Source: Mesostigma viride (lineage: Eukaryota; Streptophyta; Mesostigmatophyceae; Mesostigmatales; Mesostigmataceae). Taken from it: DNA of 64,000 nucleotides. A model generated the notes under the pieces. The model ran no database searches. It saw nothing but the letters and a program-made list of their open reading frames with translations, and was not told the origin of the DNA. The translations under genes were made by a program, and so were the position numbers. Position 1 is the stretch's first letter. The number at the start of each line of letters is the position of its first letter. The stretch is from NCBI GenBank assembly GCA_009746045.1, contig RPFO01001063.1, positions 62,001 through 126,000 of the forward strand. The letters run 5' to 3'. This document shows positions 13,358 to 21,445 of this stretch, piece by piece.

Positions 13358-15557
13358 GCACACGCACACGCACACGCACACGCACACGCACTCGCACTCG
13401 CACTCGCACTCGCACACGCACACGCACACGCACACGCACACGCACACGCACACGCACACGCACACGCACAAGCACAAGCACAAGCACAAGCACAAGCACA
13501 CGCACACACACACGCACAAGCACAAGCACAAGCACAAGCACAAGCGCAAGCACAAGCACACGCACAAGCACAAGCACAAGCACAAGCACAAGCACAAGCA
13601 CAAGCACAAGCACAAGCACAAGCACAAGCACAAGCACAAGCACAAGCACAAGCAAGCATAAGAAGTTAGGTTACCTCCTTAGTCTAGCTGCTGAAAGTCG
13701 GTAATGGTCTGACGTTAGGCTGTCAGTGTAGAGAAAAAATCCGAGAGAACCCTTACGCGCTGGCTTGGTCGAGCCGCAGACGCCTCCGACGCCATCCTCA
13801 AACGCCACGTCCTCGCCGACGAGGCGCAGAACGGCTTCCAACATATTTGACCATGTAGAGCCAGAAATACAGAAGTCCGTTGTTGTCCACGTATTCGGCC
13901 CTGTTCGGGTTGTTCTGCTCGCTCCTCTCGTAGTTCACCGCGGCGAGGCTGACCTCGGTCCGGATTTTGTTGAACTTTTCCTTTGTGTACTTGGCGGTTC
14001 TGCCTGCCGTGTGCTGTGGCTTAGATGGATCGATGGGCAGCTTCACGCCCGGTTCAGAAAACTGCTCGGCAGTGGGTTGGAAGTCGTGGTCGCAGAAGAG
14101 GGTTGCGCCAGCGCGTCACAAAATTGGGCCCTTTGATCCTTGTCATCGAGAGTCTGCCTGTCGCCCCCCCCAGCAAAGTGGGACCACTGTGGTCGGATGC
14201 TTTCATCTGCAATGCAATGGGCCATACGCCCAGTGTGATCCATAGTCCACCTCGGTAGTCTGGTATGTTTCTGTCCGCAACTACAACTTGTAGCGGCAGG
14301 CAAAAGTGGGCCATCTGCCCCTTCTTGTTCCGCCATGGTCGAGACTTTTTTCTTGGTCCGCCGTGGGGTTCCTTTGTTTCACCTCAGTTCATGCCTGGTC
14401 GGGTGCCTTCATGCCAGGCTGGTCGGGTGCCATCTAGCGAACTGACACGTGTATGTTTCTTGGCGGGAGAAATATCTTTGTCCTTTAAGGTCAATGTTCG
14501 TATAGACCGGCCAAACCCTTCGGGCCAGCCAAGTCTTAATAAAACGGCCGGCCAAGGTTTTAATAAAAATCCGTATAAACCGGGCCTTAAGTATCTCAGC
14601 AAACGGACAAACTCAAACCTGCACATCAACGACTGCTTCTAGTTTTGGCATTGACATGCTCTAACGAATACAATACTAACTGCTATACTCGTAGTACTAT
14701 AGGTACAGTACTAACGAATATGGCCTACACATAATTAACTCCCTTGGGATCCAACTGAACATGATCAAGTGGCACTTTTCGTTTTTCACAATACGTCGGC
14801 GTGTTTAACTTTTTTCCTGTTTAACTGATAAACGTTTATCTGTTTGGCTGTTAAACACGCTTTGTCTTGAACATCCCACACTCAACGGACTCCCACAGGC
14901 CCGGCCTGCACATCAACCGGTGCTCCGTCTAGTCCTGCACTGACTGTGACATTCCTTCCCCACCCCCCACCCCCACCCCCCCAACCTTGCCCCCACAGCC
15001 CCGGGCTGCACATCAACCAGTGCTCCGTCTCCGAAGACGACTTCAACGAGGCGGTGCGCGAATGGTTCCACCTGCCGCAGGCCGGCCGCAGCGCTGCAGA
15101 TGAGGTCGTCCCCGTGCCAGGTGTCGCGCTGCCGGTAGCGCATGGGGATGGTGCGGCTGCCAGCACCCTCAAGGGGAGAGGCAGCAAGGCCCCGACGGGG
15201 GCGGGTGGCAGCACGCTGCCGTGTCCTGCCTCCCTCCTCCCCCCTCCCTCTCAGGGTTGGAAGCGCAAGGGGCCGGGTGCAGCGGGCAGCAGCACACAAT
15301 CACGAGACGCGAAAGACGCCAGAAGCAGAAGCAGTGGCGCTTCAGCCGCAGCCGCAGCCATGCATGCCCCCACGGCTCGCACCGCGCAAGCCAAGCCCCA
15401 GGGATCCATACGTAGCTCTGCGCACGCTGATCCCACGGCTGGTGGGACGCAAGCTGATGCCGACGCACGCACGGCTCGCAGAGCGCACCCGCTCTCCTTC
15501 CCTCCGCTGCGCCCGCCGCATTCGACCACGGCCTGCGTCATCGACTTAACGCAATGA
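2369..15557 (+). CDS. U-box / CW zinc-finger protein (three exons)
   Basis: The model joins 2369-2764, 3416-3846 and 14999-15557: 1,386 nt, 461 residues, TGA stop, with all phases consistent. Residues about 4-78 are a U-box ([14 protein letters not shown], then the [10 protein letters not shown] block), the RING-like fold that recruits E2 enzymes in ubiquitin ligases. Residues about 240-290 are a CW zinc finger: CDAC, KWRPLP, WSC and a final Cys (INQC). The last Cys lies in exon 3, so the finger is complete only after an 11.15-kb intron is removed. CW fingers in known proteins read histone H3 lysine-4 methylation. The linker and C-terminus are Ala/Gly/Ser-rich. The protein ends VIDLTQ, which resembles a SUMO-interacting motif. 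The start is the first ATG after an in-frame stop at 2330. A chromatin-linked ubiquitin ligase is inferred. A longer gene with more exons is possible. Confidence 0.72.
3045..3195 (+). repeat. G-rich low-complexity tract in intron 1
   Basis: GGTTGG/GGGTGG-type sequence with many runs of three or more G on the sense strand. G-quadruplex formation in the transcript is plausible but not shown. The rest of intron 1 (2765-3415) contains nothing else recognisable. Confidence 0.7.
3416..3846 (+). CDS. Exon 2: coiled linker and first part of CW finger
   Basis: The acceptor is CATGGCGCAG and the donor GTGAGT follows TACCT, leaving two bases. It encodes a short charged helix ([20 protein letters not shown]), the module [13 protein letters not shown], an Ala/Thr/Ser linker, then [16 protein letters not shown] and [11 protein letters not shown], which supply three of the four CW cysteines. 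A related DGAGASN module recurs near 27,397. Confidence 0.72.
4083..4407 (+). repeat. 65-bp tandem repeat, 5 copies
   Basis: Near-identical units start at 4083, 4148, 4213, 4278 and 4343. Each contains GGTTGCC and GGCAACC separated by CTATGGCTTCGCGA, so each copy can fold into a hairpin. The same motif occurs outside the array at about 15,598, 15,690 and 16,432. Confidence 0.95.
4435..4640 (+). repeat. 57-bp tandem repeat, about 3.6 copies
   Basis: Units start at 4435, 4492, 4549 and 4606 with GTGCGTGCCCGCACCTGCAT. The start is itself partly palindromic (GTGCG...CGCAC). Copies are almost identical, indicating recent expansion. Confidence 0.95.
4905..5284 (+). repeat. 47-bp tandem repeat, about 8 copies
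   Basis: The unit contains TTGATCGTGCATGC, CTCTTCTACCCGC and TTATCTGTACGTACT. The first copies differ at a few bases; later copies are identical. It is the third independent minisatellite within 1.2 kb. Confidence 0.95.
5285..6149. other. Intronic DNA without a gene
   Basis: No supported coding sequence. A short degenerate repeat around GCTCG(C/G)TGATGTCACCA with TTAGCT spacers lies at about 5,735-5,815. Confidence 0.5.
6150..6990 (+). mobile_element. Harbinger-type element, truncated copy 1
   Basis: It opens TTAAGACCCGGTTTATACGG, a variant of the terminus seen at 7003 and, inverted, at 14,590. Positions 6210-6770 duplicate 7551-8145 almost exactly. The N-terminal reading frame from 6467 ([16 protein letters not shown]) matches the intact copy at 7840 for about 100 codons. 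It then diverges at about 6,770 into unrelated sequence, so this copy lacks the transposase core. Confidence 0.7.
6467..6770 (+). pseudogene. Truncated Harbinger transposase N-terminus
   Basis: About 100 codons nearly identical to the N-terminal exon at 7840-8255, including [17 protein letters not shown] and [19 protein letters not shown]. Homology stops at about 6,770 in mid-protein, with no DDE domain downstream before the next repeat. This is a dead fragment. Confidence 0.75.
6995..7550 (+). mobile_element. Harbinger-type terminal fragment, inverted at 14.0-14.6 kb
   Basis: Begins CTAAGGCCCGGTTTATAAGG and matches the reverse complement of about 14,040-14,590 over some 550 bp. A reading frame from 7252 ([13 protein letters not shown]) is broken by TAA after SCSCGQK. 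The inverted copy has a sense codon there and continues. The pair may be ends or relics of one element family whose internal sequence is now interrupted. Confidence 0.7.
7252..7548 (+). pseudogene. Second transposon ORF, broken copy
   Basis: Encodes [20 protein letters not shown], then an in-frame TAA at about 7,321, then [20 protein letters not shown] and downstream residues to a stop at 7548. The inverted copy near 14,336-13,798 reads through the first stop and extends further. Harbinger elements usually carry a second ORF (a Myb/SANT-like DNA-binding protein). I cannot confirm that fold here, so the role is open. Confidence 0.5.
7551..9230 (+). mobile_element. PIF/Harbinger DNA transposon body
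   Basis: This segment repeats the 6210-6770 sequence and continues into a full transposase. The left boundary merges with the preceding fragment and the right end lies between the stop at 9202 and the satellite at 9381. Neither matching terminal repeat pair nor TTA/TAA target duplications could be fixed for this copy alone. Confidence 0.75.
7840..9202 (+). CDS. PIF/Harbinger (HARBI1-like) DDE transposase, one intron
   Basis: Joining 7840-8255 and 8359-9202 gives 1,260 nt and 419 residues. The intron (8256-8358) runs GTAAAT...CTGTGCAG. Exon 2 carries the DDE_Tnp_4 signature: GCVGAVDGV (Asp about 205), [31 protein letters not shown] (Asp about 286) and [15 protein letters not shown] (Glu about 323). 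The length and order of these blocks match HARBI1-type transposases, which cut and paste DNA with 3-bp TWA target duplications. The N-terminal exon is basic and helical and occurs truncated 1.3 kb upstream. No frameshift or premature stop is seen, so the protein could be active if transcribed. It lies in the same orientation as the host gene, inside its intron. Confidence 0.88.
9381..9890 (+). repeat. (TTTGC)n satellite
   Basis: About 100 pentamers, perfect except for one early irregularity near 9,396. It produces long artefactual ORFs in all forward frames (CFALL peptides) that are not genes. Confidence 0.98.
9891..12470 (+). repeat. (TTGGC)516 perfect satellite
   Basis: 2,580 bp of TTGGC without one visible mismatch, differing from the preceding block by a single T-to-G change per unit. 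The switch at 9890/9891 is abrupt. After 12,470 the array decays over 75 bp into TTTGC and CAGCT variants. Confidence 0.98.
12549..12635 (+). repeat. (CATGT)n satellite
   Basis: About 16 copies of CATGT, ending in CATTT variants. It directly follows the decayed end of the TTGGC array, making a third related pentamer block. Confidence 0.95.
12636..13205. other. Intronic DNA with a telomere-like run
   Basis: No supported gene. Positions 12,751-12,777 contain two CCCTAAACCC blocks separated by CAAG, resembling the plant/green-algal telomere repeat TTTAGGG on the other strand. Two units can arise by chance. Confidence 0.5.
13206..13657 (+). repeat. Hexamer array CACAAG / CACACG / CACTCG
   Basis: About 75 hexamers arranged as blocks of CACAAG, CACACG and a short CACTCG block. 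The block structure shows expansion of single-base variants. ORFs through it are artefacts. Confidence 0.97.
13760..14592 (-). mobile_element. Harbinger-type fragment, inverted relative to 7.0-7.55 kb
   Basis: The outer end at 14,592 reads, inverted, TTAAGGCCCGGTTTATACGG, followed by the same AAAACCTTGGCCGGCCG block as at 7,030. The copy extends further inward than its partner and retains additional coding sequence. Confidence 0.72.
13798..14336 (-). pseudogene. Second transposon ORF, longer broken copy
   Basis: Starts [20 protein letters not shown] and runs through the position where the 7.3-kb copy has a stop. A one-base shift near 14,100 leads to a second frame containing [19 protein letters not shown] and [19 protein letters not shown], which has the composition of a real protein. 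The function is not recognised. The position beside Harbinger sequence suggests an accessory transposon protein. Confidence 0.5.
14891..14931 (+). repeat. Echo of the exon 3 5' edge
   Basis: TCCCACAG followed by GCCCGGCCTGCACATCAACC and TGCTCCGTCT copies the real acceptor and exon start at 14,991-15,031 with a few differences, about 100 bp upstream. It carries a usable-looking AG acceptor but soon meets TAG, so it would be a decoy splice site. Confidence 0.85.
14999..15557 (+). CDS. Exon 3: end of CW finger and C-terminus
   Basis: The acceptor is CCCCACAG. The first base completes a Leu codon, then [19 protein letters not shown] supplies the last CW cysteine and the acidic flank typical of CW fingers. 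An internal CTCTCAG followed by GGTTGGAAGCGCAAGGGG resembles the exon start at 23,474, so the exon may contain a former exon boundary. It ends VIDLTQ then TGA. A TGTAA, the polyadenylation signal common in green algae, lies about 50 bp downstream. Confidence 0.68.
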
Positions 15558-15597
15558 TGCAATATGAAGCCGTCAAGCCGATGTTGCCCCAGTCTAC

Positions 15598-15735
15598 GGC
15601 TTCGCAAGGCAGCCCCTGTAAAGAAGGGGGGCTGGATTAGGAAAACGTTGGTCATGCTAGTAGTTTCGGCAAAGCATGGTCTTTCCCTACGGCTTTGCAA
15701 GGCAACCCACCAACGGGGTGGATTAGGAAAATGTT
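15598..15735 (+). repeat. Hairpin motif, two diverged copies
   Basis: CTACGGCTTCGCAAGGCA at 15,597 and CTACGGCTTTGCAAGGCAA at 15,688, each followed by a CCC...GGG segment and GGATTAGGAAAA. They are related to the 65-bp units at 4.1-4.4 kb. A further copy is at 16,432-16,455. Confidence 0.75.
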
Positions 15736-15791
15736 GGCTCCGCTCGATCGTGCGGTCGGCAGAGATCCAGCAATTGGGGAGTGTGGCATGA

Positions 15792-16393
<602 letters not shown>

Positions 16394-16461
16394 TTTGGAT
16401 GTGAGTTGGCACCCTAATGTCCTGGTGTGGGCTACGGCTTCGCAAGGCAACCCTTTGTATG

Positions 16462-17383
16462 AGATGGTTAGTTAGTTAATTACTTAGGATGATGATGGTT
16501 TGAGATGGTTAGTTTGGATTAAAATTGTGTTTGAACTTCAAACAGAGCGGAGACGTGTCGAAGGTGGACGGCAAGGTTGGTTGGGTTAGCTGTGGTGGTG
16601 GAATCTGGAAAGTGGTTGCGGATAGAAGTCTTAGCTGGGTGTGTAATATCATAATATTAAAACATGTATGGCAATGACGGCAATAATTAATTGATAATGG
16701 CTATTGGAAACTCGGTTAAGACGTTATGGTAATGGGGCTTTGCATAACAGCAAGCGACTAGTCGCTTATTGTTGCTTACTGATAGAGAACGTGTTTGCCA
16801 AATCGCTCTATCCCATCAACACAAGCGATAGGGCATATTATAGACTGTTTGCCAGATTACTATACCCCATCAACACTTGCGATGGGGCATGGAAGCCGAA
16901 TGGTTGATGTGGATGCATGGATGGCAGGTCCCAAGAATTCAGTTTTCGCTTTTCTCACGGGGAAGGAGGGGGACTGTTAGGCAACGTGCATGTTTGTGTG
17001 TCCGTGAGGGGGGAGTGAAGGGGAACAAGGTACGGATGGCCAGGTTCGCGAGTGGTTACTTGTCTAGCTGAGAGAGGGGAGCAGGGTACGGATGGTCAGA
17101 TGTGTCAGTGGTTACTGGCAGATGTTCAATCAATGCCCCGACCCTTTGCTCTTGTGGGTCTTTTGCATTGATTCTCTTTTCACGTGTGCACAGGCCCATG
17201 TGGGGGCATGTGGGCCAGAAGAGCTTGTAATTATCCAAGTGGCTATTTGGTTCAAGCCCCAGGTCTTCATTGTCTTGTTGTATTACTTCTGTCGAACCCA
17301 TAACTCCCCCCCCAATCCCCTGTACTTGCTTGTTGCTCACCCGATACCGGTGCATGCCTGCCTGCCCATCCTTATGCCTGCAG
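16462..17383. other. Gene-poor DNA
   Basis: No coding sequence supported. A short imperfect repeat (TATCCCATCAACACAAGCGAT and TACCCCATCAACACTTGCGAT, each cited here only by its first 20 or so bases) lies at 16,809-16,885. Confidence 0.5.
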
Positions 17384-17442
17384 GGCCTTATCACGCTGAT
17401 TACATGGGGAAGACCAGCCGGCCGGTGCTCGTGCGCGTGAAG
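17384..17442 (+). CDS. Candidate 59-bp internal exon
   Basis: Flanked by TGCCTGCAG and GTGCGT. The only open frame encodes PYHADYMGKTSRPVLVRVK, ending in phase 0 before the donor. The peptide looks like protein rather than noise, but the parent protein is not recognised and no neighbouring exon can be joined with certainty. Confidence 0.35.
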
Positions 17443-17515
17443 GTGCGTCATTTGGCTGCTGCCATGTCATGCCCGGGACAGGGTGGCATGGGGCAGTGGG
17501 GCAGTGGGGCTGTGG

Positions 17516-17940
17516 GGCAGGGGGCAGGGGGCAGGGGGCAGGGGGCAGGGGGCAGGGGGCAGGGGGCAGGGGGCAGGGGGCAGGGGGCAGGGGCAGGGGG
17601 CAGGGGGCAGGGGGCAGGGGGCAGGGGGCAGGGGGCAGGGGGCAGGGGGCAGGGGGCAGGGGGCAGGGGGCAGGGGGCAGGGGGCAGGGGGCAGGGGGCA
17701 GGGGGCAGGGGGCAGGGGGCAGGGGGCAGGGGGCAGGGGGCAGGGGGCAGGGGGCAGGGGGCAGGGGGCAGGGGGCAGGGGGCAGGGGCAGGGGCAGGGG
17801 GAAGGGGAAGGGGCAGGGGGCAGGGGGCAGGGGGCAGGGGGCAGGGGGCAGGGGGCAGGGGGCAGGGGGCAGGGGGCAGGGGGCAGGGGGCAGGGGGCAG
17901 GGGGCAGGGGGCAGGGGGCAGGGGGCAGGGGGCATGGGGC
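17516..17940 (+). repeat. (GGGGGCA)n array
   Basis: About 58 heptamers with a few shortened units (GGGGCA) and GGGGAA variants near 17,780-17,810. It is very G-rich on the plus strand and likely to form G-quadruplexes. Long ORFs through it in both strands are artefacts. Confidence 0.97.
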
Positions 17941-18194
17941 ATGGGGCAGTGGGTAGTGGGCAGTGGGGCATGGGGCATGGGGCATGGGCTTGGGACAATA
18001 GAATGTACTAGGGGGGCTACGAGGGCTGTTGAATGGCATGGGGGATCGGAGCATGGGATAGCTGAGTGCCATCAGGCAGTGCGAATCAATAATGAACGGC
18101 TACGCGGTCTGCGGAACTAGAGAATGTGTGCCAACTCACTTTCTCCATTCGTTTTTTTGTCGCACATCGCCATCCTGTGGATAAAGATAAACAG

Positions 18195-18497
18195 TGTGCA
18201 GACTTACCCCTGAGGTAGCGCCACCTGTCGCTAGACCTGAGGTGTGCAGACTTACCCCTGAGGTAGTGCCACCTGTCGCTAGACCTGAGGTGTGCAGACT
18301 TACCCCTGAGGTAGCGCCACCTGTCGCTAGACCTGAGGTGTGCAGACTTACCCCTGAGGTAGCGCCGCCTGTCGCTAGACCTGAGGTGTGCAGACTTACC
18401 CCTGAGGTAGCGCCACCTGTCGCTAGACCTTAGGTGTGCAGACTTACCCCTGAGGTAGCGCCACCTGTCGCTAGACCTGAGGTGTGCAGACTTACTG
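18195..18497 (+). repeat. 48-bp tandem repeat, about 6.3 copies
   Basis: The unit starts TGTGCAGACTTACCCCTGAG and carries GCGCCACCTGTCGCTAGACC. The period is a multiple of three and the plus frame reads VCRLTPEVAPPVARPE in every copy. Each unit includes CAG and GGTAG-like steps, so repeated splice-site duplication is possible. Confidence 0.95.
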
Positions 18498-18619
18498 TAT
18501 GACATATGTGTTTGTTTTGCTCTTGTCGAATACTGCCAAGTTATTTTGATTAAGAAACTGCTTGCAAACTTACAAATTGTCTCTTAGTTGTTTGTTCTGT
18601 TCTTGTCGTATAACGCCAG

Positions 18620-18671
18620 GATATACGCTCAAGAAGGACCCTGATCCCAACTTTGTTAACGAAGCAAGAGA
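18620..18671 (+). CDS. Candidate 52-bp internal exon
   Basis: Acceptor AACGCCAG, donor GTGAGT. One open frame reads YTLKKDPDPNFVNEAR. The intron just upstream (18,509-18,552) contains a degenerate copy of the acceptor and exon start, the same pattern seen at confirmed exons. Its phase does not fit the 17,384 exon directly. Confidence 0.35.
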
Positions 18672-19921
18672 GTGAGTCTGTTTCTAGACCCTTCCATTCA
18701 TCCTGACAGTGTGAGGGTGTGGGCATAGAAGGTCATATTCACGGTCTTTCCTATCCGATTCTCATCCTGGTTAGAAAGGTCCTCCCCAAGGCTTTTTGTC
18801 ATGTCTTGCCCTTTTTCATCATATAGAATAAATAATATTTTCAGTCTCTGAACCTTGGCCTGAAAGGTCCTGCTCAAGATTCTTTGTTGCTCCCATCTCG
18901 GAACTTGATGCAAGGTTGTGTCAACCATGGCTTGGTCTAAGATGTCCCACTCAAGGTCCTTGGTTAAACTTACCTTGCTATACAAGTACTATATAATAAT
19001 AAAAAAAACTTTCGTAGGGGCCTTCCATGCTTGGCCTGAACCAAATTTTGGGGGGTGTACGACCGTTTTTGAAAGAAGTCTTTCTACCCTTGGACACCAT
19101 GTAACACCAATTTCAGATCTGGACCCTTCCACGCTTGGCACCAAATTCAGAATAGGTATCTTTCTAAGTTCGGATAAGTCCTTACTTTTGGTTCGTCTGG
19201 GCGATACCAATTTCGGCATGTCCCATCATCATCATGGGATGAAGTTTCGGGGCGTGGTGTTTTGAGTTTTCCCTGTGATGAGATTTCGGATTGTCCCAGT
19301 ACCTCGAAGAATGGGACACCGCGCCCTTGTTCATCCCATCATTGGCCCGCAGCTGAAAAATTGGGCTGCATCCACGGAAGAAATAGGTGCTACAAGGCAC
19401 GTAGGTCCGGACCAAATTCCACAGTACCGTGACCATTACAGCCGGTGATCATCGCAGTGACCCACGTGACCAATAAAGTTGGGTGCAGGTCATCAGGCGT
19501 GGAAGGCCCCTTATGTCGATGGCATACATTGGTTCAATGCTATTGAAAGACCAAAGTCGATGTTGTGTTGGTTGGCAAAGCCAATGTGTTGATATTGCAA
19601 ATGTATACAGTAATCATGGGTAGTTGGAATACTTAGTATCTTTGTTTCTATAGCACTTCAGGGACTGGTGATCAATATTTGTTTTACCCTTTAGCCAACC
19701 TAGGGGCAACATCTTATCCTCAAGGATAACCGAGGGGCAACATTTTATCTCAACCTCTTGTTTACTGCTCCCAAAAAAGCTATGTTTGCACCAGGGTACC
19801 GCTTTTAGTAGTGGAGCTAGGCTTGGGGACGTCCATTTCCCCCTTGCTATTTTTTTCTCACTCTGACTCGGCACCCCGCCTCATCCCTATCCCTCGCTCC
19901 CTCGTTCCCATTGGTACGCTC
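18672..19921. other. Gene-poor DNA with degenerate short repeats
   Basis: No gene supported. Blocks resembling CCTTCCATGCTTGGC and AAGGTCC recur at irregular spacing between 18,770 and 19,510, suggesting an old, decayed tandem array. Confidence 0.45.
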
Positions 19922-20388
19922 GCTACTATCGTTATTCATGTCGCTATTCATGTTGCTATTCATGTCGCTATTCATGTCGCTACTCATGTAATTATTCATG
20001 TTGCTATTCATGTCGTTATTCATGTCGCTGTTCATGTCGCTATTCATGTCGCTATTCATGTCGCTATTCATGTCGCTATTCATGTCGCTATTCATGTCGC
20101 TATTCATGTCGCTATTCATGTCGCTATTCATGTCGCTATTCATGTCGCTGTTCATGTCGCTATTCATGTCGCTATTCATGTCGCTATTCATGTCGCTATT
20201 CATGTCGCTATTCATGTCGCTATTCATGTCGCTATTCGTGTCGCTATTCGTGTCGCTATTCATGTCGCTATTCATGTCGTTATTCATGTCGCTATTCATG
20301 TCGCTATTCATGTCGCTATTCATGTCGCTATTCATGTCGCTATTTATGTCGTTATTCATGTCGCTATTCATGTCGCTATTCATGCAAG
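19922..20388 (+). repeat. 12-bp tandem repeat (TATTCATGTCGC)n
   Basis: About 38 copies with scattered single-base variants. Three ORFs cross it (HVAI, MSLF and MNSD repeat peptides); all are artefacts of the 12-bp period. Confidence 0.97.
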
Positions 20389-21445
20389 TGTCAATTTCCA
20401 CGTATGATACTGCTGCTACTTCGGCCATAATCACTTTACATTATGCATAGTAACCGGTTTAATTTTCTCGAACCAGAATAACGCGGCTAGTGTCTGTCAA
20501 GTCTCTAGATGTTGGAAACCTCTCCCACTAGTACCTAGTCATGGCGATATCCTTGCCCATAAAGCCATGCCTTTTGCTATGGCCATAGATAGATGGGCAC
20601 TTGGCGACCATGCACCCCTCACGTGGTTGGATTTAATCTCATACTACCTCCGGGCCATTAAAATATCTACGAGGGTGGGCCATTAAAATATCTACATATT
20701 GGACACTGTGTATGAGGCACTACCACGGTAATTTATATGGGAATTTTTCAAAGCCCTTCCATGTCCCCATACCTAGAGAAGTATAGCAAAGACCTATGAA
20801 AAAAAATCTGGGTTTGGACTCTGAAGTTAGAGGCACCACAAAAAGACACCTAGGGGGGTCACCTGGCCCTTGGCTAATTTTGGCACACATGCCCGCGTTA
20901 AATTAGTGCAAATGAGAGATAGGAACCACGTATGGGATTTGACATCACATCCATGCTGGTGGCACACTTGGGTATGAGCCCACCAATTTGGGGCCCAATC
21001 GCAAAGCGTTTGGGCACATAAAACTGCCATGGTGCACATGGGTATTTTTCAGGGACATTTCAGTTACATTTTTTATTCACACTTTCAGTTACATGCAGGC
21101 TTATAACTTCTTTAAATGAACAGGTCTTTGAGAGCCCTCTTATTGCAGCATCCCCAGACTTGTGTACAAGAGAGTGGCACCTCTAAAGCCACAGTTAGGG
21201 ACCATTAACCCATGACTGGCGTAAATAATGCCTACAAAATCATCACAAAAAAGGACCTTCCCATGCCCTACAAACTTGAAAATCTGTGCAATACATTCCT
21301 TAAATGGCAATGGGAGAGGCTGCCACACTCAAAATTGGTGTAATACAATGTAGAGAGTCTAAATCCCAGCACCCAGCATGTGGGCCTGCAGTTTACTAGG
21401 AGAGAGGATGCACGCATGGGCATGCCCATTTCATGCCACCAAACA
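20389..21445. other. Gene-poor DNA
   Basis: No coding sequence or RNA gene recognised. A short direct repeat around GGGCCATTAAAATATCTAC lies at 20,653-20,695. Confidence 0.5.

Larger units (their letters stand above)
3847..14998 (+). other. 11.15-kb intron 2 of the U-box/CW gene
   Basis: It starts GTGAGT and ends in a C-rich tract plus CCCACAG. It carries three minisatellites (4083-5284), a Harbinger transposon region (about 6150-9230), pentanucleotide satellite (9381-12635), a hexamer array (13206-13657), an inverted transposon fragment (about 13760-14592) and a copy of the exon 3 edge (14891-14931). That the two sides are joined is inferred from phase and from completion of the CW finger. 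Confidence 0.6.

Noticed and set aside
17092-18120. Gly/Gln/Ala-rich ORFs on both strands
   Set aside because: Produced by the GGGGGCA heptamer array; both strands are open only because of the repeat.
18195-18497. CRISPR-like regular array
   Set aside because: Units are directly tandem with no variable spacers, in a eukaryotic intron-rich context.
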